A DNA stretch of 64,000 bases, taken from the NCBI GenBank assembly GCA_002495025.1, contig DADP01000024.1, positions 39,356 to 103,355 of the forward strand, in the 5' to 3' direction. Within the stretch, counting starts at the first letter, position 1. Each line of letters starts with the position of its first letter. Position numbers and translations under genes: made by a program. Source of the DNA: Desulfurococcaceae archaeon UBA285 (GTDB lineage: Archaea; Thermoproteota; Thermoprotei_A; Sulfolobales; Desulfurococcaceae). This document shows positions 17,274 to 25,162 of this stretch, in pieces. Under the pieces are notes generated by a model. It saw only the letters and a program-made list of their open reading frames with translations, was not told where the DNA came from and made no database searches.

Positions 17274-17798
17274 GTGGAGAGAGCATTATTCATAGGGAGG
17301 TTCCAACCATTCCACAATGGACACCTCCACGCCATACTAGAGATCCTCAGGGAATACGATGAAGTAGTAATAGTTGTAGCAGCTGCTCAATACAATTATA
17401 CTTTTGAAAACCCGTTTACAGCTGGTGAGAGAATAGAAATGATTAAACGAGCTCTGGGAGAACTTTACTCTAGAGTCTACATTATACCCATAGACAACAT
17501 TCCAAATAATAAACTATGGCCTCAACACGTTCTCTCATATATACCACGCGTAGAAACAGTATTTTCAAACAACGAGTTTGTAAGAGAATTATTTAAAATA
17601 TATGGATTGAAAACACGCGAGACAAGTATAGTCCCTGGCGTCAGTGGTTCTCTAATTAGGAGGAAGATAGTTGAAAACGAAGAGTGGAGAGACATGGTTC
17701 CACATGCTGTTGTAAAATTCATCGAGGAAGTCAATGGCGTTGAAAGAATAAAACTCCTCTACCGTCTCTCAATTAGAGCGCCTGGTGAGCGTTTTTGA
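17274..17798 (+). CDS. nadM: Nicotinamide-nucleotide adenylyltransferase (archaeal NadM)
   Basis: Makes NAD from NMN and ATP. The nucleotidyltransferase motif GRFQPFHNGHLHAI (HxGH) lies at residues 8-21 and the second motif PGVSGSLIRRKI near 123. Its 174 residues match archaeal NadM. GTG 17274 has GGTG eight bases upstream. The stop overlaps the start of the next gene by four bases, which is notable because that gene belongs to a family linked with NMN/ADP-ribose metabolism in bacteria. Confidence 0.93.
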   Translation: MERALFIGRFQPFHNGHLHAILEILREYDEVVIVVAAAQYNYTFENPFTAGERIEMIKRALGELYSRVYIIPIDNIPNNKLWPQHVLSYIPRVETVFSNNEFVRELFKIYGLKTRETSIVPGVSGSLIRRKIVENEEWRDMVPHAVVKFIEEVNGVERIKLLYRLSIRAPGERF

Positions 17799-18556
17799 GT
17801 GGGAAATACACTGTTTGTATTGTTGTAATTGGATCTGAAATTACAAAGGGTATAATACAAGACACGAATTCCCACTGGATTGCAAATAGAGTAACAAATA
17901 TGGGTTTAGAAGTAAAGAGAATAATCGCCGTGCCCGACGAGGCCCCTGAGATCGCTTGGGCTTTGAAAAACTGTCTTGAATCAACCAGTATAGTCTTTAC
18001 TACTGGTGGTCTTGGATTTACAAGTGATGATATAACATTGAAAGCTATAGCGGAGACACTAGGTTTAAAACTAGTCTTGTCTATTGAAGCCCTTGAAATG
18101 ATTAAAAACAGGTTGAGTAGAGAGCCATCATACCAGGTAAAAGCAGCTTATCTACCAGAGGGAGCAAAACCACTATATAATAGAGTTGGTATATCTCCAG
18201 GTGTCTACCTTGTATACCACTCTAAACACCTATTCGTCCTCCCAGGAGTGCCCAGTGAAATGAAAGCTATATTTGAAGACCACGTAGTACCAGTATTATC
18301 AAATCTTGTGAAATCATACTCTAAGAGAATTATTATTAAAACACGTCATGCTAGTGAAGCAGAAGTAGACAATAGAGTAAGAGATATCAGAGAGAAATAT
18401 CCCTGGGCGTATATTAAAACCCACGCTAAAAACCCCGTTGAAGTTTCAATACTAGTGCTTGCTGAAAGCCCTAGGGAGCTAGAAGAGAGAATACACCTAC
18501 TAATAGAGAAACTTCGAGAAAACCTTGAAGTATCAAGTATTGAATACGTCGAGTAG
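17795..18556 (+). CDS. MoCF-binding-domain protein (CinA N-terminal type, COG1058)
   Basis: A MoaB/MogA-like fold related to the N-terminal part of CinA. Signature: VVIGSEITKGIIQDTNSHWI at the start, then TTGGLGFTSDDITLKA and VFVLPGVPSEM-type LPGVPSEMKAIFE. The deamidase domain of bacterial CinA is absent. Bacterial CinA N-domains hydrolyse ADP-ribose, and the four-base overlap with nadM hints at pyridine-nucleotide recycling; that role is inferred. A molybdopterin role is an alternative. Confidence 0.82.
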   Translation: MSGKYTVCIVVIGSEITKGIIQDTNSHWIANRVTNMGLEVKRIIAVPDEAPEIAWALKNCLESTSIVFTTGGLGFTSDDITLKAIAETLGLKLVLSIEALEMIKNRLSREPSYQVKAAYLPEGAKPLYNRVGISPGVYLVYHSKHLFVLPGVPSEMKAIFEDHVVPVLSNLVKSYSKRIIIKTRHASEAEVDNRVRDIREKYPWAYIKTHAKNPVEVSILVLAESPRELEERIHLLIEKLRENLEVSSIEYVE

Positions 18557-18606
18557 AGGTCTTCCACTACTCAATTTATACAGACTACGCCATATATATA
18601 CCGTAT

Positions 18607-18750
18607 TTGCTATCTCAATGGATATCTATAGGCTTCCTGTTGATTGTATTATATGATCTTTTATGTGTTTGCATTAAAGACAAAATAATTCGTAAAAGAG
18701 ACTTCATTGAAATCAAAACCCCCTATTTCTTATATACGATAATACGGTAA
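18607..18750 (+). CDS. Possible small single-helix membrane protein
   Basis: In the 225-base gap between the MoCF gene and gar1, one frame stays open from inside the upstream gene to TAA 18750. From TTG 18607 it would encode 47 residues with one hydrophobic helix (ISIGFLLIVLYDLLCVC) and a basic tail (KDKIIRKRD). No ribosome site precedes the TTG. The remaining gap holds only the gar1 promoter (TTATATA near 18730). It could be chance. Confidence 0.22.
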   Translation: MLSQWISIGFLLIVLYDLLCVCIKDKIIRKRDFIEIKTPYFLYTIIR

Positions 18751-18781
18751 TACCAAAACGACGGATAATGAGGGATTCTTC

Positions 18782-19054
18782 TTGCGCTTGCTAGGTGTCT
18801 CCGAGACTTGGACAAAAGAGGGATATCTTGTAGCAAAGCCATATATATCTGAAGTACTCAGAGTTGTTGGTTCTCTTGTATATGATGACTCAGGACATAG
18901 AATCGGGCGCGTTGTAGACGTTATTGGTAAAACAAGCGATCCCAGACTAGTTGTAAAACTAGAACACCCAGATATGGGAGAACTCCTTGTTTCGAGAAAA
19001 GAGAGATTGTATTATGTTCCAAGGAGAGAACGTGGTAGAAAGAAAGCTAGGTGA
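18782..19054 (+). CDS. gar1: H/ACA RNP protein Gar1-like
   Basis: A small beta-barrel protein with the core VGSLVYDDSGHRIGRVVDVIG and KVEHP-like VKLEHPDMGELL, typical of archaeal Gar1, which supports Cbf5-catalysed pseudouridylation and rRNA processing. It ends in a basic tail (RRERGRKKAR). TTG 18782 is the only reasonable start. gar1 immediately before tfb is a conserved archaeal pairing, and here the two genes touch. Confidence 0.85.
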   Translation: MRLLGVSETWTKEGYLVAKPYISEVLRVVGSLVYDDSGHRIGRVVDVIGKTSDPRLVVKLEHPDMGELLVSRKERLYYVPRRERGRKKAR

Positions 19055-19059
19055 GAACT

Positions 19060-19929
19060 ATGGAGCTGGCCTGTCCTGTCTGTAAGAATACAAATATTCT
19101 ATTTGATTCTAGTTTACAAGCATATGTATGCTCTACATGTGGACTCGTAGTAGATGATAGACCAATATACCAGGGGCAGGAGACAATAGATAAAGATGAA
19201 ACAGCAAGATATAGTGGTGCTTTTACATACAGAGTACACGACCACGGAGTTGGAAGCACAGAGATTTCTGGTAGTCTAAGAAAACACATTAAACAAGGAA
19301 GAACATGGGTTGCTAGAAACGTAGATGCAAGAGTGAGTAAAGAAGACAAGAAAGTCGTTAAAGCACTCCGCGAATTAAACGAGCTTGTTAGACAAGTAAA
19401 ACCACCAAAAGTAGTTGCCGAAACAGCAGCAGAAATCCTCAGAGAGGTAGTTAAAAACCTAAATGTCAAAGAACAGACACTAAAGAAAATAGTTATTGGG
19501 GCGTTATTCCTCGCATACAAGATTTGCAATACACCGAGACCTGCAAGAGTTTTCGCCAAAGAACTAGGTATAAAAGAAAGCGATCTATGGGAGGGAGTAA
19601 GGAAAATTCGAGAAGTTAAAGGAGATATTAAAGTAAACCCTGAAGTCTTCGAGCCAAGATACTATGTAAACTTTATTACAAGCAAGTTGAAACTATCACC
19701 CGAAGTAGGAGCATTATCAAGTGAGATATTGAGCCACGTGAAAGAAGTACAATTAAGTGGAAAGAATCCTGCAAGCCTTGCCGCAGCAGCCGTGTATTTA
19801 GCCGGTATTCTCATGGATCAAAGGAGAAACCAGTTAGAAGTAGGCTCTGTAATAGGGCAAACAGATGTAGCTGTAAGAAGCGCGTATGACATGTTGATAA
19901 AAACACTCGACATAGAAATCTTGATTTAA
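19060..19929 (+). CDS. tfb2: Transcription initiation factor B, paralogue with intact zinc ribbon (TFB2)
   Basis: TFIIB homologue that links TBP-bound promoter to RNA polymerase. The N-terminal ribbon has both CxxC pairs (CPVCKN and CSTCGL). Two cyclin-like repeats follow (about residues 95-180 and 190-285), with the recognition helix GSVIGQTDVAVRSAYDML. ATG 19060 is preferred over GTG 19051 because GGTGA lies five bases before it. It is one of two TFBs in the window. Compared with TFB1 it has a fuller ribbon but a divergent B-reader (YRVHDHGVGSTEISGS). Confidence 0.92.
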   Translation: MELACPVCKNTNILFDSSLQAYVCSTCGLVVDDRPIYQGQETIDKDETARYSGAFTYRVHDHGVGSTEISGSLRKHIKQGRTWVARNVDARVSKEDKKVVKALRELNELVRQVKPPKVVAETAAEILREVVKNLNVKEQTLKKIVIGALFLAYKICNTPRPARVFAKELGIKESDLWEGVRKIREVKGDIKVNPEVFEPRYYVNFITSKLKLSPEVGALSSEILSHVKEVQLSGKNPASLAAAAVYLAGILMDQRRNQLEVGSVIGQTDVAVRSAYDMLIKTLDIEILI

Positions 19930-20043
19930 ACTCGTCTATCAAACAGCTCTACATTATTTTTATACATCACATAATTCTACTCGGTAGAAAAGTAAAATAT
20001 ATTATGGTTTAAAGAAAAGAAAATAATAGCATTGGTGCTGATT

Positions 20044-20478
20044 ATGACGAGTTTGAATAAAACAGATGTTTTCTTGCTTAAATGGCTCAACAAGCAGAAA
20101 GATATAGTTTACCAAAACGATATCCCCAAATTAACAGGTATAGATGCTAAAACAGTGAGTAAATCACTATATAAACTCGAAAAACTAGGTCTTATAATAA
20201 GAGAGCAGACTGTCCATAACAAAAGGAAGACATATATTGTCAAAATAGATTTTGAAAAAGCCGCGAAGCAACTCGAGGAAATAGGTGAAACACTATTTGA
20301 ACCACGCGATCTGTTCGAGCAAATAGCAGACATACCATGCCTTTCCTGTCAAAACATCAATAAATGCTACGAAGGAGGTTTCTACGACCCTGTCTACTGC
20401 CCCCTTATCTTCGACTACTTGTTTGGAGCTAGTATGAGAGAGAAATATCCTATGAGTAAAATAACTGCTAAGAAATAA
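20044..20478 (+). CDS. tfeB: Transcription factor E beta subunit (TFE-beta, RPC39-like)
   Basis: An N-terminal winged helix (about residues 3-65: DVFLLKWLNKQKDIVYQNDI ... DAKTVSKSLYKLEKLGLI) is followed by a cysteine cluster C-x2-C-x5-C-x10-C (CLSCQNINKC ... PVYC). This is the layout of crenarchaeal TFE-beta, homologue of RPC39, whose cysteines hold a 4Fe-4S cluster. TFE-beta pairs with TFE-alpha to help open promoters. ATG 20044 has GGTG seven bases upstream. Its place after gar1-tfb2 supports a transcription role. Alternative: a plain MarR-like regulator, but the cysteine pattern argues against that. Confidence 0.78.
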   Translation: MTSLNKTDVFLLKWLNKQKDIVYQNDIPKLTGIDAKTVSKSLYKLEKLGLIIREQTVHNKRKTYIVKIDFEKAAKQLEEIGETLFEPRDLFEQIADIPCLSCQNINKCYEGGFYDPVYCPLIFDYLFGASMREKYPMSKITAKK

Positions 20479-20503
20479 ATCCTTGTTAAACCATATTTAT
20501 AGT

Positions 20504-20557
20504 TGGGATGACTACTAGAGAACCCCAGACTGACTACGTGATGACTCCGGGCGCTTT
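20504..20557 (+). ncRNA. Candidate C/D box sRNA overlapping a gene end
   Basis: C-like GGGATGA (20505-20511), D' CTGA (20530-20533), C' GTGATGA (20538-20544) and a weak D-like TGGA near 20553. Guides would be about 18 and 10 bases. Its 3' half is antisense to the last codons of the convergent radical SAM gene. The boxes match the candidate at 34399 closely (same C, D' and C'). The degenerate D box keeps confidence modest. Confidence 0.42.
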
Positions 20558-21838
20558 GGACCATTTAGGAGCAATAACTCCTCTTTCATGAAGCTCTATA
20601 ATCCTCCATGACAATTCTTCTTGTTTAATCCAATCACCATACCCTCTACCCATTCCTATTATTTTCCATATCTCTTTCTTAATCCACTCGGGAATACGTG
20701 TTGGCTTCTTCATTCCAAAGGGTGTTCCTGGTAGTGGAATATAGTAGTGTAGGTGGATTCGTGCACCCATATTTACTAGTTTTCTAGCTAGATTGAGTGT
20801 TTTCTCCATGTCTTCTACTGTTTCTCCTGGAAAACCAAATATTAAGTCGACGTCTGGTATAAACCCGTTACTCAGGCTTATCTCGACTGCTAAAACAACG
20901 TCTTCTACTGTATGCCCTCTATTTATACGTCTAAGTATTTCCTCGCTACCAGACTGAGCCCCCATTATTATTGATTTATTTGCTACGTATTTTCTAAGTA
21001 GTTTAATTGACTCTTCTGTTACATGTTCTGGTCTTACCTCGCTTGGAAAACTACCTAGAAAGATTCTCCCACCAGTATTTCTTGTTTTCTTTGATAGTTC
21101 TTCTAGCAGTTTCTCGATTGCATCGAGGTTTACACTTCTAGATGAAGTTGTCAATCCATATGCAAGGCTATCGGGAGATATAAAACGTATATCTCTAACT
21201 CCTAGTTTAACTACTTGTTCAACTATAAAGGAGATTTTCTCTATGCTTCTATGTCTATATTGTCTACCATGAAGGTATGAGACTTGACAATAGAAGCATC
21301 CATGTGGACAGCCTCTTGTAATCTCTATTGGATTAACTATACCCCTCCAATATGGAAACGGGTCGTATTTATCTAGATCTATAGGTTTTCTTACACCAGT
21401 ATATACTGGTCTATCATTGTCTAAAAAGAACACTCCTTTTACACTCCTTGGATCTTGTTTATTGAGTAGTGCATATAGAAACTCGGCTAGCGATTCCTCC
21501 GCTTCACCAATAAAAACATAGTCAAATCCAAAATAGCTTAATGTACCAATAGGGTCTCCAGAGGGGTGTGGACCACCAGTAATAGTTAAACAACCCATTT
21601 TCTTTAGTTTTTCAACCACACCTCGTAGTTCTATATAGTAGTTGTCTCGTACTAGTAGAGTTGTCAATAAGCTAAATGCAACTATACACTGGTCTCCACG
21701 ATTTACAATTAGCCTGGCTGTTTCTAGTAGCTCGTTTAAATCCCTGACTAGATGGTATTTAACACCTTCAATTCTATCAACTACTGCTAGTAGAGAGTTA
21801 ATACTATACCTTGTTTCAACACTGTATAGAAAAACCAT
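20534..21838 (-). CDS. Radical SAM protein with B12-binding-like N-domain
   Basis: The N-terminal half resembles a cobalamin-binding domain (ITGGPHPSGDP, FDYVFIGEAEESL), followed by a radical SAM core with the 4Fe-4S motif CPHGCFYC and an HLHYYIPLPGTPFG segment. The family is like archaeal B12-binding/radical SAM proteins of unknown reaction. ATG 21838 is chosen because codons upstream of it resemble promoter sequence (ATTTATG). The stop lies inside the candidate sRNA on the opposite strand. Confidence 0.82.
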   Translation of the reverse strand: MVFLYSVETRYSINSLLAVVDRIEGVKYHLVRDLNELLETARLIVNRGDQCIVAFSLLTTLLVRDNYYIELRGVVEKLKKMGCLTITGGPHPSGDPIGTLSYFGFDYVFIGEAEESLAEFLYALLNKQDPRSVKGVFFLDNDRPVYTGVRKPIDLDKYDPFPYWRGIVNPIEITRGCPHGCFYCQVSYLHGRQYRHRSIEKISFIVEQVVKLGVRDIRFISPDSLAYGLTTSSRSVNLDAIEKLLEELSKKTRNTGGRIFLGSFPSEVRPEHVTEESIKLLRKYVANKSIIMGAQSGSEEILRRINRGHTVEDVVLAVEISLSNGFIPDVDLIFGFPGETVEDMEKTLNLARKLVNMGARIHLHYYIPLPGTPFGMKKPTRIPEWIKKEIWKIIGMGRGYGDWIKQEELSWRIIELHERGVIAPKWSKAPGVIT

Positions 21839-21917
21839 GTTTAGAGTCAACGTAGAAACCCATAAATATTTGTATTTCAATTAATTCTAGGTAGATAGAT
21901 ATAGAAGGGTGCTTAAA

Positions 21918-22214
21918 TTGAAGTCAAATAATGGTTTAAGCCCAGAAGAAATACAAGAACTAGCTCGCCGTGTAAGATTAAAAGTTATTCATGAAGACGG
22001 CGATGTAATGTTGTTTACTGCTCCAAACGAAGAAGAACTAGCCAGTATAGTTAAAGAACTACTCAGTTATAAATCAATGAGTTTAAAAGAAATACACATG
22101 ATTCTCTCAGGGATAGCAAGCGAGGATAAAATCAGAAAGGCGTTGAATACACTATTAGAACGCGGAGAGATATATATTGGAAGTAACGGAAAATACATAG
22201 CTGTAAACATCTAG
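21918..22214 (+). CDS. Small winged-helix-like protein, unknown
   Basis: About 98 residues. The C-terminal half (LKEIHMILSGIASEDKIRKA, then LNTLLERGEIYIGSNGKY) looks like a winged helix: helix, turn, recognition helix, beta wing. The N-terminal half resembles a short regulatory module. TTG 21918 has GGTG six bases upstream. Its stop interlocks with that of the convergent HAD gene (CTAG). It could be a transcription regulator; no target is evident. Confidence 0.6.
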   Translation: MKSNNGLSPEEIQELARRVRLKVIHEDGDVMLFTAPNEEELASIVKELLSYKSMSLKEIHMILSGIASEDKIRKALNTLLERGEIYIGSNGKYIAVNI

Positions 22215-22879
22215 CGTAGTAGACCAGCATCACTAATCAATGTTAAAACCTCGTAGAAATCTCTCGCCGTCATTTTTACTCCTTCTTTAATCAAAAAGTG
22301 GTTTCTCTCTGGGTGTTTATTTAAACCTATGAATACGCCGTTTATACTTTTACAACTATAGTAGTCTGTAACATAGTCGCCTATACATATCGTTAAACCT
22401 GTAACGCCGTGTTTCTTCATTGCATATTCATATAGAGGCGTCTTGTCAAACAAGAACTTTTCTCGCTGGCCTAGATATACTAGGTCGTTTATAGTTAATA
22501 CGTCGTCTATGTAGTCTAAAAACCCGTGTCTAGCGAGATCCCATGTAATATACCATGCATGTGTTTCCCTTCCAGAAACAACAATTGTCTTTATGTTCAA
22601 CTTCTTCATAGTCACTAAGAATTCTCTAAGACCTGGTTGCGGTATTGAATGCCTAGAAATATATAGTCTGCGAAATACGCGAAAGAATTCTTCTGGATCT
22701 ACGCCTCTAGGTATTTTCGACTGTAGATTGTTAGTTACCAGTAATTCTTGAAATTCATCATAAGAGATACACTTTGAACCAAAATGCAGTAATGCTCCAC
22801 AATAAGCTTCATAGAAGTCAACAGTGTTATCAACCAGTGTTTGGTCATAGTCTAGTAAGACAAGTTCTAGGCGTTTCAC
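22211..22879 (-). CDS. HAD-superfamily hydrolase (phosphoglycolate phosphatase-like)
   Basis: Motif I DYDQTLVDNTVDFYEAY, motif II VVSGRETHAW, and motif III with ICIGDYVTDYYSCKSINGVF (22 kDa class with a helical cap between I and II). It is a small-molecule phosphatase of unknown substrate. GTG 22879 has GAGGTG upstream. That ribosome site overlaps box D of the sRNA encoded directly before the gene, so message and sRNA are probably made from one transcript. Confidence 0.8.
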   Translation of the reverse strand: MKRLELVLLDYDQTLVDNTVDFYEAYCGALLHFGSKCISYDEFQELLVTNNLQSKIPRGVDPEEFFRVFRRLYISRHSIPQPGLREFLVTMKKLNIKTIVVSGRETHAWYITWDLARHGFLDYIDDVLTINDLVYLGQREKFLFDKTPLYEYAMKKHGVTGLTICIGDYVTDYYSCKSINGVFIGLNKHPERNHFLIKEGVKMTARDFYEVLTLISDAGLLR

Positions 22880-22887
22880 ACACTACA

Positions 22888-22942
22888 CCTCAGGTTTCGG
22901 GAGATTCTTCACTAATCCGACTTCGGCAAATTCATCATCAGC
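22888..22942 (-). ncRNA. C/D box sRNA in the leader of the HAD gene
   Basis: On the minus strand: box C ATGATGA (22932-22938), C'-like GTGAAGA (22906-22912) and box D CTGA (22890-22893). The first guide, AATTTGCCGA, is complementary to UCGGCAAAUU and the second, TCTCCCGAA, to UUCGGGAGA. Both segments lie close together in domain IV of archaeal 23S rRNA (recalled, not searched). A TATA-like TATTTAATG lies about 26 bases before the predicted 5' end. Box D shares bases with the ribosome site GAGGTG of the following HAD gene. Confidence 0.75.
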
Positions 22943-23022
22943 TTCTACACTGTTCTATATTGTTTCATGCATTAAATACATAATCCACTTATATTTCTCC
23001 AATCTCTTAATAAATACGGGTT

Positions 23023-23520
23023 TTGAAAGTGAACAACGTAGAAGTCTATGAATGTCTAAAAAACAATGGATTTCAGTGTAGAGGATTAAACTACGAGGTT
23101 TTAAATGAAAACGTCGTTAAGATTACAACTAGTAAACCCATAGGTTTACTAGTAACTCACAGTCCCATCAGCTGTATTATTTGCACAGGTAGTGAATTCC
23201 AAGTTCTAGTATGGGGAAGCCAGAAACACACACTTTGGCTTCTCAAACCCGGTGAAAACTACTGTATTGAATTCAAAAACTGCTACATGGATCAATGCAG
23301 TGAAAACACAATTGCAATATCTCAACAACCCAGTGCCTGTAGAGAACTCACACTAACACAATGCGAAGAAAAACTACTCAATACACTATTACACTTAAAC
23401 TACAAGTACCTGTTTATTACAAGCAATATAGAGTACGATATACCAATAGAGATACCCATAATAGTAAAGCATGGAAGTGAAAGAGAATGTATTGAGAAAT
23501 TAAATAATATAACAACATAA
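23023..23520 (+). CDS. Cysteine-rich protein of unknown function
   Basis: 165 residues, about ten cysteines scattered in the N-terminal 110 residues (for example SCIICTG and KNCYMDQCSE). No signal peptide or helix is seen and no family is recognised. Starts are TTG 23023 or GTG 23029, with a TATA-like TTATATT about 30 bases upstream; the message may be nearly leaderless. It precedes the TatD gene by 16 bases on the same strand. The C-terminal half alternates beta and helix (YLFITSNIEYDIPIEIPIIV). Confidence 0.55.
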   Translation: MKVNNVEVYECLKNNGFQCRGLNYEVLNENVVKITTSKPIGLLVTHSPISCIICTGSEFQVLVWGSQKHTLWLLKPGENYCIEFKNCYMDQCSENTIAISQQPSACRELTLTQCEEKLLNTLLHLNYKYLFITSNIEYDIPIEIPIIVKHGSERECIEKLNNITT

Positions 23521-23536
23521 TACCAATGGTGGTAGA

Positions 23537-24265
23537 GTGTATATAGATGCACACGTACACTGTGTAGAACTAGAGAGTTTATCTAGTATAGATAGCGACA
23601 TACTTGCCGTGTGCGTTGCAGACGACCTCGCTTCATCAATGAAAACACTTGAAATAAGCGAGAAATACAAAAACATTATTCCATGTATTGGAGTACACCC
23701 ATGGGTAATCCACGAGCACAGTCTAAATGAAACTAGAGGGTTTATAGAAGACACGTTGAAAAACCATGATGTTAAATGTCTTGGAGAAGTAGGCCTGGAC
23801 AAGAAATTCCGTGCTGAAACATTTGATAAACAAGTGGAATTCTTTAAACTATTTATTGAATACGCTAAAGAATACAATCTAGTATTAAATCTACATGCGG
23901 CAGGTGCTTGGAGAGAAGTATTCAACCTAGTGTATCATAGTGGAATAGACAAAGCATATTTCCACTGGTATACAGGCCCTCTCGACCTCTTAAAAGACAT
24001 TACCTCTATTGGGTATTTAATCGGCATTAATGCAGCACTAGAAATACAAGAGAAACATAGAAGTGTAGTTGAACACGTAGACCTTAAATATATACTAACA
24101 GAAAGCGATGCTCCATACGAGTATAGAGGATTAAAACTCACACCTGGCCACGTGAAAAAACTAGTTGCTTTAATAGCTGGTATTAAAGGGATTGACGTCG
24201 AAGTAGTTAAAAGCACCATACTTGGAAACTTCGAGGAATTCTATGGATTTAAGAAATCTCGCTAA
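23537..24265 (+). CDS. TatD-family metal-dependent hydrolase
   Basis: Amidohydrolase-fold nuclease/hydrolase. The metal ligands are HVH in YIDAHVHCVE, Glu in CLGEVGLDKKF, His in LNLHAAG, His in FHWYTGPLD and Asp in LTESDAPYEY. TatD proteins act as 3'-5' exonucleases or DNA-repair nucleases in several organisms. GTG 23537 has GGTGG just upstream. The last 17 bases overlap the convergent HTH/coiled-coil gene. Confidence 0.87.
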   Translation: MYIDAHVHCVELESLSSIDSDILAVCVADDLASSMKTLEISEKYKNIIPCIGVHPWVIHEHSLNETRGFIEDTLKNHDVKCLGEVGLDKKFRAETFDKQVEFFKLFIEYAKEYNLVLNLHAAGAWREVFNLVYHSGIDKAYFHWYTGPLDLLKDITSIGYLIGINAALEIQEKHRSVVEHVDLKYILTESDAPYEYRGLKLTPGHVKKLVALIAGIKGIDVEVVKSTILGNFEEFYGFKKSR

Positions 24266-25058
24266 GAATACTGATTGCTCGCTCTAGTGCCTGTTTGACT
24301 TCTACTAGTTTGCTTTGTAAACCACTATATTTTACTGCTAGTTCTTCTTTTTCCTTTACTACTCTCTCTAGTTCGGATTTAAGAGTTTCAATTTGTGTTT
24401 CAAGGCTGGTTATCTTCGCTGTTTTTTCATCCAGTGCTCTCTTTAACTCGTCTCTTTCACTAATTACTTTCTCTAGTTCGGACTTGATGGTTCCAAGTTC
24501 TGTTTCTAGACTAGCTAGTTTTGTTGATTTTTCATTCAATGCATTCTTTAATTCATCTCTCTCTTTGGTTAATGATTCAACTAGTTCTTTGTATGTCTTT
24601 ACTTGTTCTTTCAACTTGTCTATTTCTTCTCTGAGAACTCTGACTTCTTCTTCGGGGCCTGCTACTGGTGCTTTAATAAATGGAACAAGGAGTTTTAATT
24701 CACCTTTTTTAATTTTCTCGTATGTTTCAGCAACTAGTTTACCTGCTTTTGTCTTACCGTGTATGTGGCTTCTAATAGTAACTTCAGATCTCCCTAATTC
24801 TTCTGCTATTTGACTAATAGGTATACCTGCTTTATACCGGGCAAATGCAGCTGCTGCTACTGCGAGACTATCCATCCATGTTGAGCGCTCTATTGGATCA
24901 CGTATTAACTCTAGTATTTCAGGTCTATATAGAGTACCAATAATTAAAGCCATTTCAAGCTGGCTTATTTCTTTTTTACCAATTGGTTTAATTGGCATAT
25001 TAGTTAAATCAATGTAGATTGGTTCAGAAGTAGAAGTTGGAGTAGTGGGCTCTGACAT
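24249..25058 (-). CDS. HTH protein with long duplicated coiled coil
   Basis: The N-terminal half (about residues 30-120) is helical and contains a helix-turn-helix, ISQIAEELGRSEVTIRSHI, followed by GKTKAGKLVAETYEKI. From about 140 to the end is a coiled coil with an obvious tandem duplication of 35 residues: ERDELKNALNEKSTKLASLE and ERDELKRALDEKTAKITSLE begin the two copies. ATG 25058 has GGTG seven bases upstream; GTG 25067 is in frame. Function is unknown; DNA-binding regulator or chromatin-associated protein is inferred. Confidence 0.7.
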   Translation of the reverse strand: MSEPTTPTSTSEPIYIDLTNMPIKPIGKKEISQLEMALIIGTLYRPEILELIRDPIERSTWMDSLAVAAAAFARYKAGIPISQIAEELGRSEVTIRSHIHGKTKAGKLVAETYEKIKKGELKLLVPFIKAPVAGPEEEVRVLREEIDKLKEQVKTYKELVESLTKERDELKNALNEKSTKLASLETELGTIKSELEKVISERDELKRALDEKTAKITSLETQIETLKSELERVVKEKEELAVKYSGLQSKLVEVKQALERAISILSEIS

Positions 25059-25162
25059 ATCAATCACCAGGTTATATTATTTGCATGGTCTCTTTTAAAC
25101 TTTACAAATTGCATAATCAACAGTAATTTTAAAATGTTTATATTATTGTGTTATAAAAATTA

